From positions 1-63,115 of the forward strand of contig JAILZS010000010.1 in the NCBI GenBank assembly GCA_023512375.1: DNA of 63,115 nucleotides. Reading direction: 5' to 3'. Each line of letters starts with the position of its first letter. Within the stretch, counting starts at the first letter, position 1. Under the pieces are notes generated by a model. It ran no database searches, was not told the origin of the DNA, and was given only the letters and a program-made list of their open reading frames with translations. Source of the DNA: Bacillota bacterium (GTDB lineage: Bacteria; Bacillota; Sulfobacillia; JAJZYS01; JAILZS01). The position numbers and the translations under genes are program-made. Positions 1-7,780 of this stretch are shown in pieces.

Positions 1-89
1 GCCACCGCCATGATGAAGACAAGGGCGAGGGCGACCAGGGCGGTGAGGGCGGCGCTGGCCGCACGCCCCATGATCCGCAGCACCTTCAT
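1..89 (-). CDS. SipW-like signal peptidase I, N-terminal part only (runs off window)
   Basis: Only the first 29 codons are present. They begin MKVLRIMGRAAS and continue as one hydrophobic membrane segment. The ATG follows AAGGAG with an 8-base gap, so the start is well supported. A short basic N-terminus followed by a transmembrane helix fits the start of SipW/ER-type signal peptidases, but no catalytic box is inside the window. The call rests mainly on the neighbour: the gene upstream on the same strand encodes a TasA/CalY-like secreted protein, the usual SipW substrate. It could be any small membrane protein. Confidence 0.45.
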   Translation of the reverse strand, partial: MKVLRIMGRAASAALTALVALALVFIMAV

Positions 90-174
90 GCGCATCACTC
101 CTTGCTTTGCACCGCCCGCGCAGGGGCTGGATGGGAGCGGAGGGCCGGCGGCAAGCTCGTCGGAACCGGGGCGT

Positions 175-1578
175 CTAGCTCGACGGGCCGGCGGCGGCGC
201 CGGCGCCGCCAGGGGCCGCGTTGGAGGCGCCCGTTCCCGTACCGGGCGGGGGGCAGGTTCCCGACGGCTGTGCCGACCCGGCCGAAGCGGGCGTCCCGTT
301 GCCGGTCGAGGCGCCAGGCGCTACCTGGCCGGCGCCGCTGGCGCTCCCCGCGGCAGGGCAGCCGGGGTCGGAACCTTGGGAGGTGGGTTGGGAGCCGTCG
401 GCACCGCCCGTCGGGCCCGAGGGAGGGATAGGCGCGGCGCCGTTCGCCGGGGCTGTGCCGCCCGTGCCGTCCGTCCCGGCGGGTCGGGGACCCGAATCGA
501 CGCCGCTACCAGGGGCCCAACCCGTCCCCGAAGCGGGCCCGGGCGGGGTGGCGCCCGCACCGTCCGAACCGCTGCCGCCGGCCCCCGTCCCCTGTCCGGG
601 GTCGGAGGGAACGGTGCCTACGCCGTTCCCCGGTGCCGGCGGCGACCCGCCGCCGCTCCCCCCGTCGCCTGCTCCTGCGCCGGGGGACGGGGCGTTCGGC
701 GACGCGTTCGCCGCGGCCGGAGGCGGGGCGGTGCCACCGCCGGCTCCCGAGGTGGACGGGGGCGTGCCGCCGGGGGAGGGTGGGGGAGCGCCGCCACCTC
801 CCGGGTCTGAGGTCGGCGGGGGGCTCGCGTCTCCAGCGGGCGTGTCGGTGCCGGCGGCGCTGCCACCGGCGGGCGTCTCGGGACCCGTTGGCCCGGCCGC
901 TCCCGGTGGAGCCGGGACGGCGTCGCCTGCCGCGTCGGTGCCGCCCGCAGGCGGTGGGGGGGAGCCTGAGCCGGACCCCGCGTCGGATCCGCCGCCGCCC
1001 GCGGTGCCAGGGTCGGGATCGGGCGGGGGCGGCGGCTGGACGTGCAGGGCGAGGGGTACGGCGAAGCTGTCGTAGTCGTTGCCCACGGCGATCACGAGGG
1101 CGCCGGTCAGGTCCGCGGCCTGGCTCACGCTGGGGGCGGCCAGCTGGAGCACGACGCCCCCCGATGCCCAGGAGGCGGTGGCGACGGCGGCCAGAGGACC
1201 CACGACGAAGAGGGAGAGCCCAAGGCGGCTGCGGTTGACGACGGTAAGGGCGAGGGAGACGGAGCGGGTGGCGCCCGAGGCGATCGTGCCCAGGTCGACG
1301 GGTGTGAGGGGGGCGACAGAGAGGAGGGCGCCATGGCCGGCAGACGACAGGCTTGCCGTCGCCAAGGCGGCGGCGGAGCGGAAGGAGCCGAAGGTGCCCG
1401 TACGAACGTCGCCGGTCACGGTGGTGGCGGCTACGAGCAGAATGGCGGCGGGCCGTACGGCGCGCAGCGCGCCGCTGAGTGCACCGCCAGGCCGGGAGGG
1501 GCGCCGGGCGCGCCGCATCGGCGCATGAGCGAGTTTCCAAGCGCCGTCGCGGCCGTACATGGACCGATGTCGTGCCAC
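175..1578 (-). CDS. TasA/CalY-like secreted protein with long Gly/Pro/Ala-rich tail
   Basis: This is a 467-residue protein if the GTG at 1578 is used; it is preceded by AAAGGCGGTG. An ATG at 1518 is the alternative. Residues about 21-57 form a basic stretch plus a hydrophobic segment that reads as a signal peptide, followed by TGTFGSF, like SipW-dependent precursors. Residues about 60-185 form a compact beta-rich domain with alternating hydrophobic residues (DLGTIASGATRSVSL...LTVVNRS), resembling the TasA/CalY fold. From about residue 187 to the end the chain is almost entirely Gly, Pro, Ala, Ser and Thr, so it is probably disordered and surface exposed. It lies upstream of the SipW-like gene on the same strand. 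The strand choice rests on the signal peptide and folded domain; high GC opens long ORFs in other frames here. Confidence 0.55.
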   Translation of the reverse strand: MARHRSMYGRDGAWKLAHAPMRRARRPSRPGGALSGALRAVRPAAILLVAATTVTGDVRTGTFGSFRSAAALATASLSSAGHGALLSVAPLTPVDLGTIASGATRSVSLALTVVNRSRLGLSLFVVGPLAAVATASWASGGVVLQLAAPSVSQAADLTGALVIAVGNDYDSFAVPLALHVQPPPPPDPDPGTAGGGGSDAGSGSGSPPPPAGGTDAAGDAVPAPPGAAGPTGPETPAGGSAAGTDTPAGDASPPPTSDPGGGGAPPPSPGGTPPSTSGAGGGTAPPPAAANASPNAPSPGAGAGDGGSGGGSPPAPGNGVGTVPSDPGQGTGAGGSGSDGAGATPPGPASGTGWAPGSGVDSGPRPAGTDGTGGTAPANGAAPIPPSGPTGGADGSQPTSQGSDPGCPAAGSASGAGQVAPGASTGNGTPASAGSAQPSGTCPPPGTGTGASNAAPGGAGAAAGPSS

Positions 1579-1653
1579 ACTGCCACCGCCTTTGCCACCG
1601 GGGAGCGTAGCATCGGCGGTGGTAGGGAGGGCCGTGGGAGATTGCGGGGAAGG

Positions 1654-1706
1654 GACACCTATCTCTCAGTAGGTATCGACATCGGGACGCCTTGCAACGA
1701 TTGCAA
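1654..1706. promoter_or_regulatory. Two inverted repeats in the divergent intergenic region
   Basis: The 301-base gap between the TasA-like gene (minus) and rsmD (plus) holds no gene I can support. It contains GACACCTA (1654-1661) and TAGGTATC (1670-1677), a 7/8 inverted repeat with an 8-base centre. It also contains TTGCAA-CGA-TTGCAA (1692-1706). This is the most AT-rich part of the gap and lies upstream of the minus-strand gene, so regulator binding or a promoter is plausible. Confidence 0.3.
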
Positions 1707-1743
1707 AATACAGTGCAAGCCACGCATATAGCCCTACCGCATG

Positions 1744-1783
1744 CGTGCGTAAGGCGATGCGCCGTGCGCACATCGCACGCACG
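1744..1783. promoter_or_regulatory. Long two-tier stem-loop upstream of rsmD
   Basis: CGTGCGT (1744-1750) pairs with ACGCACG (1777-1783). Inside it GCGA (1754-1757) pairs with TCGC (1773-1776) and TGCGC (1758-1762) with GCGCA (1766-1770), leaving a CGT loop and small AAG and CA bulges. That is 16 pairs in 40 bases. It lies about 100 bases before the rsmD start, between divergent genes, so it is either an operator or leader-RNA structure. No T-tract follows. Confidence 0.35.
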
Positions 1784-1879
1784 GACACGCGCAGCCTGAG
1801 AGTCCCCCTGTCGAAGCGCAGCGGTGGAAGGCGGCGGGGGGACGCGGTACGATCGTTCGGGAGGGAGCACGGAGCGGAG

Positions 1880-2473
1880 GTGGCAACGCTGCGCGTCGTG
1901 TCGGGCGCGTTGGGAGGGCGCGGGCTCAAGTCCCCTCCCGGGGCCACCCGCCCCACGCAGGACCGCGTGCGCGCGGCCCTGTTCGACATCCTGGGGCCGT
2001 GGGTGACCGGCGCCCGCGTCCTCGACCTGTACGCGGGCAGCGGCGCCCTGGGGATCGAGGCACTCTCCCGCGGGGCGGCGTCGGCCGTGTTCGTGGAGCG
2101 CGGCCGGGCGGCGCTGGCCGTCCTGGAGGAGAACGTGCACGCCCTGGGCCTTGAGGGGCGTTCCCGCCTTCTGCGCCTTCCCGTGGCCCGGGCGCTCGCT
2201 CTTCTGGCGCGGGAGGGGGCGCGCTTCGACCTGGTGCTGGCCGACCCACCCTACGCGCTGGCGCCCGGCCCGTGGCGGCGGGCGGCGGGCGCGCTCGTCG
2301 CCGCCGGGGGTCTCCTCGTCGTGGAGGCGGCGGCTCGCCGGCCGCCTGAGGCGGATGCGGACCTCAAGCTCGTGCGGCGGGCGGTGTACGGCGACACCGC
2401 CCTCGAGTTCTGGCGCCCCGGCGATGGGGCGGGGGGGATGGACGATGCGGGTGGTGTACCCGGGCACGTTTGA
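1880..2473 (+). CDS. rsmD: 16S rRNA (guanine966-N2)-methyltransferase
   Basis: RsmD methylates G966 of 16S rRNA during 30S assembly, using S-adenosylmethionine. The start is the GTG at 1880 preceded by GGAGCGGAG, giving V-A-T-L-R-V-V-S-G-A, the expected RsmD N-terminus. The open frame extends further upstream without homology. Visible motifs are the SAM-binding stretch VLDLYAGSGALGIEALSRGA and the catalytic tetrapeptide DPPY. The 197-residue length is normal. The 3' end overlaps coaD by 29 bases, the usual RsmD-CoaD pairing. A weak TACGAT -10 candidate lies at 1848-1853. Confidence 0.93.
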   Translation: MATLRVVSGALGGRGLKSPPGATRPTQDRVRAALFDILGPWVTGARVLDLYAGSGALGIEALSRGAASAVFVERGRAALAVLEENVHALGLEGRSRLLRLPVARALALLAREGARFDLVLADPPYALAPGPWRRAAGALVAAGGLLVVEAAARRPPEADADLKLVRRAVYGDTALEFWRPGDGAGGMDDAGGVPGHV

Positions 2474-2960
2474 CCCCGTGCACTACGGCCACGTCGACCT
2501 CATCGAGCGCGCCTCCCGGCGGTTCGAGGCGGTCGACGTCACCGTGTTCCGCAACCCGGCCAAGGTGCCGACGTTCAGCACCGAGGAACGGGTGGAGATG
2601 CTGCGCGCCGCCGTCGGGCACCTTTCCAACGTCACCGTCTCGTCCTTCGACGGCCTGGCGGCGGCGTACGCGCGGGAGCGCGGCGCCGACGCCCTCCTGC
2701 GCGGCCTCAGGCCGGTCCTCGACTTCGACTTCGAGTTCCAGATGGGGATGATGAACCGGAAGATCGCTCCCGAGGTGGACACGATCTTCCTCCTCACCTC
2801 ACCCCAGCATTCGTTCCTCAGTTCCACGCTCATCAAGGAGGTGGCCATGTTCGGCGGCAGCCTGGAGGGGCTGGTGCCGGAAGGGGTGGCCGAGCGCCTT
2901 CGCCGCGCCTTGGGTGCGGCCGGTGCCGATAGGGGCTCCCGCCCGGGGCGGCGAACCTAA
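2445..2960 (+). CDS. coaD: Phosphopantetheine adenylyltransferase
   Basis: CoaD makes dephospho-CoA from ATP and 4'-phosphopantetheine, the penultimate step of coenzyme A synthesis in the cytosol. The 171-residue product begins MRVVYPGTFDPVHYGH, which contains the nucleotidyltransferase T/HxGH motif. It also has the family stretches NPAKVPTFSTEERVEM, RGLR and SSTLIKEVA. The ATG at 2445 sits inside the end of rsmD, behind a G-rich Shine-Dalgarno, so the two are translationally linked. Confidence 0.96.
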   Translation: MRVVYPGTFDPVHYGHVDLIERASRRFEAVDVTVFRNPAKVPTFSTEERVEMLRAAVGHLSNVTVSSFDGLAAAYARERGADALLRGLRPVLDFDFEFQMGMMNRKIAPEVDTIFLLTSPQHSFLSSTLIKEVAMFGGSLEGLVPEGVAERLRRALGAAGADRGSRPGRRT

Positions 2961-3010
2961 AGGGGACGCGGCGGGCGGTGCGGCGCCCGCGCCACGAGGG
3001 GGGAGCGGCG

Positions 3011-3475
3011 GTGCAGGCGGAAGCCCTGCTGGACGAGCTGGAGCGCGTCCTGAAGGCCGGCCACCGGTTTCCATTCGGGAGCCGGGTCATGGTGGACGAG
3101 GAGGAGATCCGCGGCCTGATCGAAGACCTCCGCCAGGCGCTGCCGGCCGACATGCAAGAGGCGAGGCAGATCTTGGCCGAGCGCGAGAGGGTCCTGGACG
3201 AGGCCCGGCGCGAGGCGGAACGCATCGTGCAGGACGCCCAGGGCTACGTGCAGCGCCTGGCGGACGAGTCGACGGTGGTGCGCCAGGCGCACCAGCGGGC
3301 GGAGGAGATCCTGGGCCGGGCGGAGCAGAGCGCCCGCGACATCCGCCACGGCGCGCGGCAATACGCCGACCGCATGCTGGCCGAGGCGGCGGCGGCCATC
3401 CAGCGCGTCGTGGAGCAGATCGAGGCGGACCGGCGCGAGCTGCGCGAGCCGCCCCGCACGGCCGCCGGCGCCTGA
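3011..3475 (+). CDS. Coiled-coil protein of the coaD-ylbJ interval (ATPase-like/DivIVA-like)
   Basis: This 154-residue, highly charged helical protein is rich in Glu, Arg, Ala and Gln. Residues about 35-140 show continuous heptad-like spacing (EEIRGLIEDLRQALPADMQEA...). There is no Walker motif, signal or membrane segment. The GTG at 3011 follows GGGGGGAGCGGCG. Proteins of this shape between coaD and ylbJ in other Bacillota are usually labelled 'ATPase' or V-type ATPase subunit-like, probably only because of the coiled coil. A scaffolding role is possible, but the function is not known to me. Confidence 0.75.
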   Translation: MQAEALLDELERVLKAGHRFPFGSRVMVDEEEIRGLIEDLRQALPADMQEARQILAERERVLDEARREAERIVQDAQGYVQRLADESTVVRQAHQRAEEILGRAEQSARDIRHGARQYADRMLAEAAAAIQRVVEQIEADRRELREPPRTAAGA

Positions 3476-3480
3476 ACCGG

Positions 3481-4611
3481 TCAGGGGCGGACGCGCCCTC
3501 GGGCGCCGACGCGCACGAGGAGCAGGCCGAACAAGGCGAAGGCGGCGGCGGCGGCCGGGCGCCAGGGCGGTGGTGCGGCGACCAGCCATGCGGGGGCGCC
3601 GGCGCGCGGTAGGGGTAAGGGCCAGGCGGCGGCCAGGGCGCCGGCCAGGGCCCCGGCCGTGGCCGCGTGCAGGAGGCGGGCGACGGCGAACGGACGCAGG
3701 TCCAGGCGGGCGGCGCGGGTGAGCGCCCATGTCTCCAGCCAGAGGACCGCACCGCCCAGGGCGGAGAGGGCGCTGGCGGCGGCGATGGCGGCCGCAGCGG
3801 GAAGGGGCGGGCCGGGTGCGGCGAGGAGGAGGGCGTCCGCCGCTCCCGCTGCGACCTCCCGCCACCACGGCGGCAGCACGTATGCCGTCCACGTATGCAC
3901 GAGGGCGCGGAGGGAGGCGGCGGCGGCGCCGACGACGGCGGCGGCGACGGCCACGAGCAGGAGGGTGGAGGCGGCGCCGCGGGCCGCGCGAGCCAGGGGG
4001 TCGTCCCCGTCGGGCGAGGCGGCGGGGGACGAGGCGCCGCTCGCCGTCTCCGGCCCGAGGGGCGGCAGACGGCGCAGATAGAGGGCCACCGGCACGAGGG
4101 CGGCGTACTGCACCGCCAGCAAGGCGAGGGGAAGGGCGCGCCCCCTCGTCAGGGCCGGCGCCCACAGGGCGGCGACGAACATGGGGTCGGGTACCGATCC
4201 CAGGGCGACGAGGCGGGAGGCGGCGGGGCGGCTGAGGCGGCCGGCCCGCACCCAGCGGTCGGCGAGGGCGGCGGCGGCGGGGTACCCGGCGAGCCAGGCG
4301 GCCAGGAGAGGGGGCGTGGCCGTGCGGGGCAGGCCGCAGGCGCGGGCCAGGGCGCCGGCCAGGGGGCCGGCGTCGGCGCCCGGCCCGCTCCCCCACAGGT
4401 AGGCCTCGGCCGCCAGGAGGAAGGGCAGGAGGGCGGGGACGAGAAGCGTCCACCACGTCTCCAGGGCGGCGCGCGCCCCCGCCGTGGCGGCGCGCGGCGC
4501 CAGGAGGACGAGGGCGCACAACGCCAGGGCGGCGGCGCGGGTGACGGCCGGCACGGCGTCGGCCCGGCGCGCGGACGGGCCCGCGTGCGCCACCCCCTCT
4601 CGGGCGCGCAA
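3481..4611 (-). CDS. ylbJ: Sporulation integral membrane protein YlbJ-like
   Basis: This polytopic membrane protein of about 376 residues has roughly eight hydrophobic segments, a charged central loop near residues 205-220 and the family-type stretches WWTLLVPALLPFLLAAEAYL and AAWLAGYPAAAALADRWVRAG of the YlbJ/SpmA gate fold. In B. subtilis YlbJ is needed for heat-resistant spores and is made in the mother cell. The position between coaD and ylbL matches B. subtilis, but here the gene is on the opposite strand and divergent from sepM. The TTG at 4611 is the longest start; GTG at 4554 is a reasonable alternative. The product is slightly shorter than usual (about 400). Confidence 0.85.
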   Translation of the reverse strand: MRAREGVAHAGPSARRADAVPAVTRAAALALCALVLLAPRAATAGARAALETWWTLLVPALLPFLLAAEAYLWGSGPGADAGPLAGALARACGLPRTATPPLLAAWLAGYPAAAALADRWVRAGRLSRPAASRLVALGSVPDPMFVAALWAPALTRGRALPLALLAVQYAALVPVALYLRRLPPLGPETASGASSPAASPDGDDPLARAARGAASTLLLVAVAAAVVGAAAASLRALVHTWTAYVLPPWWREVAAGAADALLLAAPGPPLPAAAAIAAASALSALGGAVLWLETWALTRAARLDLRPFAVARLLHAATAGALAGALAAAWPLPLPRAGAPAWLVAAPPPWRPAAAAAFALFGLLLVRVGARGRVRP

Positions 4612-4702
4612 CGGGCGTGCGCGCCCGGGGCATGGCTATGGCGGGCGGGCCGGTGCCATGCGGCGGCGCGTCTGCTATTCTCCCGAGGCGGGGGGTGGGG
4701 CG

Positions 4703-5734
4703 ATGGCGGGCCTGAGGCGGTGGGCGGCGGCGGCGCTGGTGGCGGCCGGCCTTGCGGCGGCGGCGTTGTTCGCCCTTCCCACCGGGCAGTACCTCATCCT
4801 GCCCGGCATCACGCAGAACCTCAACTGCATCGTCCACGTCTCCGGCGCCCGCCCGCCGCGGCAGGGGCGCATCCTCATGGTGGCGGTCTCGGTCGCCCCC
4901 GCCAACTGGTGGCAGGTGCTGACGGCGCGCTGGCATCCGGGGGAGGAGCTGGTGCCCGCGGCCGCCCTCATGCCGCCGGGCATGGGGTTCTCCCAGTACG
5001 TGCAGCTGGCCATGCTCCAGATGCGCCAGAGCCACGACGCCGCCCAGGCGGCCGCCTTCCGAGCCCTCGGGATGCCGGTCGAGAGGCTGGCGCCCGAGGT
5101 GTACGTGGCCGGGGTGGAGAACCCGGGTCCGTCGGCGCGCCTGTTGCGGGTCATGGACCGCGTCGTGGCCGTGGACGGCCGGCGCGTGCAAACCGCCTCC
5201 CAGGTGGTGTCGATCGTCCACCGCCTGCGACCCGGGACGCGCGTGCGCCTGACGGTCGTGCGGGGGGCGCACACCCTCGCCGTGACCGTGCCCAGCGGGG
5301 CCAACCCCGTCGACCGCACGAGCGCCTTCCTGGGGGTGGAGCTTCTCCAGGTGGCGCCCTACCGCTTCCCGCGCCGGGTGAGCATCGACACGTCCGACAT
5401 CGGCGGACCCTCGGCCGGCGTCATGTTCAGCCTGGCCATCATCGCCCAGCTGCGGCCCCACCCCGACTTCCCGGGCCCGACCGTGGTGGCGGGCACGGGT
5501 GAGATCACGCCCACGGGGCAGGTGGAGGCGATCGGCGGGGTGGGCGCCAAGGTGATCACCGCCTACCGCAGCGGGGCGCGCCTCTTCCTCTGCCCCCAGG
5601 CGAACTACGCCGCCGCCGTGGCGGTGCAGCGGGCGCTGCACCTGCCGATCCGCATCGTGCCCGTGCGCACCCTCTCCCAGGCCCTGGCGGCCGTCGGCTA
5701 CGACGCGCGTACGGGCGGCCAGGTGGCGGGATAG
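4703..5734 (+). CDS. sepM: PDZ and Lon-type serine protease, SepM/YlbL family
   Basis: This is a membrane-anchored S16 protease with a PDZ domain; B. subtilis YlbL and streptococcal SepM are relatives that process secreted or membrane substrates. Residues 1-25 are one transmembrane anchor. A PDZ-like region spans about 135-215 (VYVAGVENPGPSARLLRVMDRVVAVDGR). The Lon-type catalytic part spans about 225-330, with the nucleophile in DIGGPSAGVMFS (Ser-237) and the general base in GGVGAKVITAY (Lys-283). The product has 343 residues, normal for the family. The start is the ATG at 4703 behind GGGGGTGGGGCG. Confidence 0.93.
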   Translation: MAGLRRWAAAALVAAGLAAAALFALPTGQYLILPGITQNLNCIVHVSGARPPRQGRILMVAVSVAPANWWQVLTARWHPGEELVPAAALMPPGMGFSQYVQLAMLQMRQSHDAAQAAAFRALGMPVERLAPEVYVAGVENPGPSARLLRVMDRVVAVDGRRVQTASQVVSIVHRLRPGTRVRLTVVRGAHTLAVTVPSGANPVDRTSAFLGVELLQVAPYRFPRRVSIDTSDIGGPSAGVMFSLAIIAQLRPHPDFPGPTVVAGTGEITPTGQVEAIGGVGAKVITAYRSGARLFLCPQANYAAAVAVQRALHLPIRIVPVRTLSQALAAVGYDARTGGQVAG

Positions 5735-5793
5735 GCTCGGCGCATACGGAAGGACGGCCGGGGGTACGGTAGGCCCCGAAAGGGGGGCGTAGC

Positions 5794-6459
5794 GTGCCGC
5801 AGGCGTCCGAGACTCCCGTCGCCCAGGGCCTGGAGGCGGCCATCCGACGCATGGTGGCGGAGGAGCTCCGCCAGGCCATCGCCACCTTGGGCCAAGGCCC
5901 GGGCGGGCCGACCGGCGGGGGCGGCGGCGCGCCCGGGCCGGCCGGGTCGGGGGGGGCTCCGGACGGCCAGGCTTCGGCGGGGACGTCGCAGGGGGCGGCC
6001 GCCATCCGGGCCCTCATGTGGGCGGCGCAGGGCCCGAGCCCGGCGGACCAGGGCAAGGGCCAGGGCCAGGCGAATGGGCAGGCGGGGGCCCAGGGGGCGT
6101 CGGCACGCACGGGCGGCGAGGGCGGCGGCGGCCAGGGGACGGGGACCCAGTCCCGGCCGCCGCTCGCCCGGGGGACGGGGGCGGCGGGCGCCCGCCGCGT
6201 CGTGGGTCGGCTTCGCCCTGGGGGCGGCGGCGCCGACGCGGCCCAGGTCGGAGCGCGACGGGCGCCGGCCGGCGCGGGCGGCGCCGCGACGGCCGAGGGC
6301 ATGGCGCTTTTGGCCCAGGCCCAAGAGGCATTCGCCCAGGAGCTGCGGGACAACCTGGAGAAGCTTCGGCGCGTCATCGGCGAGAGTCAGCAGATCGCGC
6401 GTAAGATGGAGGCCGTCCTGGGACAGCAGGGCGGGGGAGGCGGGGGAGGAGGATCCTGA
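5794..6459 (+). CDS. Gly-rich protein of unknown function with helical ends
   Basis: This 221-residue protein starts at a GTG behind AAAGGGGGGCG. Residues 1-34 and about 170-210 look like amphipathic helices (LEAAIRRMVAEELRQAIATL; AQEAFAQELRDNLEKLRRVIG). The middle 135 residues are low-complexity Gly/Ala/Gln/Pro, and the C-terminus ends in a run of Gly. There is no signal or membrane segment. Its stop overlaps the probable start of the MFS gene. I recognise no family. The strand is supported by the Shine-Dalgarno and helical ends; the opposite strand is also open. Confidence 0.5.
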   Translation: MPQASETPVAQGLEAAIRRMVAEELRQAIATLGQGPGGPTGGGGGAPGPAGSGGAPDGQASAGTSQGAAAIRALMWAAQGPSPADQGKGQGQANGQAGAQGASARTGGEGGGGQGTGTQSRPPLARGTGAAGARRVVGRLRPGGGGADAAQVGARRAPAGAGGAATAEGMALLAQAQEAFAQELRDNLEKLRRVIGESQQIARKMEAVLGQQGGGGGGGGS

Positions 6460-7691
6460 CGGCGAGCGGTACGACGGCACCCGCCGCCGAGCGCCGGGCG
6501 ATCGCAGGCGCGGCGGCGGGCAGTTTTCTCGTGCGCAGCGGCTTCGGCCTCATCCTGCCGGGTCTGCCCCTCTACCTGCGCGCCCACCACCTGCCGATCC
6601 CCGACCTGGGCCTGGCAAGCGCCGCCTACATGGCGTGCGGCATCGTCGGCATGGCCGCCCTGGCCCCCCTGGTCGACCGCTTCGGCCATGGGCGCGGCTT
6701 GGTGGGCGGGGCGCTGCTCTACGCCCTGGGGGCGCTGGTCCTCCTCCTGCTCCCCTCCGCCCCGTCCCTGCTTGTCGGCCGCGCCCTGCAGGGGTTGGCC
6801 ATGGCCCTGTACACGCCGGCCACGTTCGCCTACGTGGGCGCCCGCGTGCCGGCGGCACGCCGCGGCGGGGCGTACGGTACCGTGGCCTCGGCCCAGATGG
6901 CGGGCTTCATCCTCGGGCCGGCCGTAGGCGGCGTCGCCCTCGGCCTCGGGGGGCCGGCGGGGCCACTGGCCGCGGCGGCGGCCGCCGCCGCCCTGGCCTT
7001 GGTGAACGCCCTTGTGCTGCCGGCGGAGGGCGGGGAGCGGGAGGAGACGGCCCACGCGTCGGGGGCGAGGGCTCTGGCCGCCCCGTTCGCACTGTTGGCG
7101 GCGGCGCCGTGGGGGCTCGGCTTCCTCGCCTACACCGTGGGGCAACAGATCCCCACCGGCGTGTACGATTCGGTGTGGAGCCTGTTCATGTTCCACCTGG
7201 GCGCTCCGGCCTGGCTGGTCGGGGCCTCCTACGCCGCCTGGGCCCTGCCGCTGGTCTTTCTGTCGCCGCTCGTCGGGCGAGCGGCGCCGGCTCAGCGGGC
7301 AGAGGCCTGGATGGCCCTGGGTGGGGCCGTGACCGCGGCCGCCGCCGTCGGATACGCCTTCCTGCGCGATCCGTACGCCGTGACCGCCCTGAGCTTCCTC
7401 GAGGGTGCCGGCTCGGCCGCCGTCCTCCCCCTCTCCCAGGTCTACCTGGCCGGCCGCGTGCCCGCCCACCGCCTGGCCGGCGTGCAGGGATTGGCCGGGG
7501 CTGCTGGGCAGGGGGCCGCCCTGCTGGCCGCCGTGGCCTCGGGCTACACCTTCCCCCTGCGGCCGTGGGCGCCCTTCCTCCTGGCAGCGGTCGGGGCGGG
7601 CCTGGGCACGCTGGCCTTCGTGCGCATGGGAGGCGGCGGCCGCGTGCAGGAGGTGGCCGTGGCCGGGGGCGACGTCCCGACGGCGCTGTAG
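6456..7691 (+). CDS. MFS transporter (probable drug/solute efflux)
   Basis: This is a major facilitator superfamily membrane protein of about 411 residues with some 12 hydrophobic segments. The loop-2 stretch LVDRFGHGRGLVGGALLYALG and the helix-5 type motif GFILGPAVGGVALG point to drug-proton antiporters (DHA group); the substrate is unknown. The first canonical start, GTG at 6531, would cut off half of the first membrane helix (AGAAAGSFLVRSGFGLILPGLPLYL). Upstream in frame there is no ATG, GTG or TTG after the previous stop. A CTG at 6456 overlaps the TGA of the preceding gene (CTGA) just after GGGGGAGGAGG. I take CTG as the likely start. Confidence 0.85.
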   Translation: MTASGTTAPAAERRAIAGAAAGSFLVRSGFGLILPGLPLYLRAHHLPIPDLGLASAAYMACGIVGMAALAPLVDRFGHGRGLVGGALLYALGALVLLLLPSAPSLLVGRALQGLAMALYTPATFAYVGARVPAARRGGAYGTVASAQMAGFILGPAVGGVALGLGGPAGPLAAAAAAAALALVNALVLPAEGGEREETAHASGARALAAPFALLAAAPWGLGFLAYTVGQQIPTGVYDSVWSLFMFHLGAPAWLVGASYAAWALPLVFLSPLVGRAAPAQRAEAWMALGGAVTAAAAVGYAFLRDPYAVTALSFLEGAGSAAVLPLSQVYLAGRVPAHRLAGVQGLAGAAGQGAALLAAVASGYTFPLRPWAPFLLAAVGAGLGTLAFVRMGGGGRVQEVAVAGGDVPTAL

Positions 7692-7729
7692 GCGGCTGGG
7701 CGGCCCCAGGGCGCCGCGGGCGCCTTTCC

Positions 7730-7759
7730 TTGACACTGGCGCGGCGGCCTCCCTACAAT
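7730..7759 (+). promoter_or_regulatory. Sigma-A promoter for yceD-rpmF
   Basis: TTGACA (7730-7735) and TACAAT (7754-7759) are separated by 18 bases, a near-perfect housekeeping promoter. The -10 ends 21 bases before the yceD start, and the promoter lies in the short gap after the MFS gene. Confidence 0.85.
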
Positions 7760-7780
7760 CGGCGAAGCGGGGTGAACGGC

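Noticed and set aside
10-1075. Large plus-strand frames over the TasA-like tail
   Set aside because: The composition is Arg/Gly/Pro shadow coding of the minus-strand Gly/Pro/Ala tail, with no signal or domain.
5698-6480. Long open frame on the minus strand opposite the Gly-rich gene
   Set aside because: It has no Shine-Dalgarno or recognisable domain and reads as a GC-driven shadow; it also extends into sepM.
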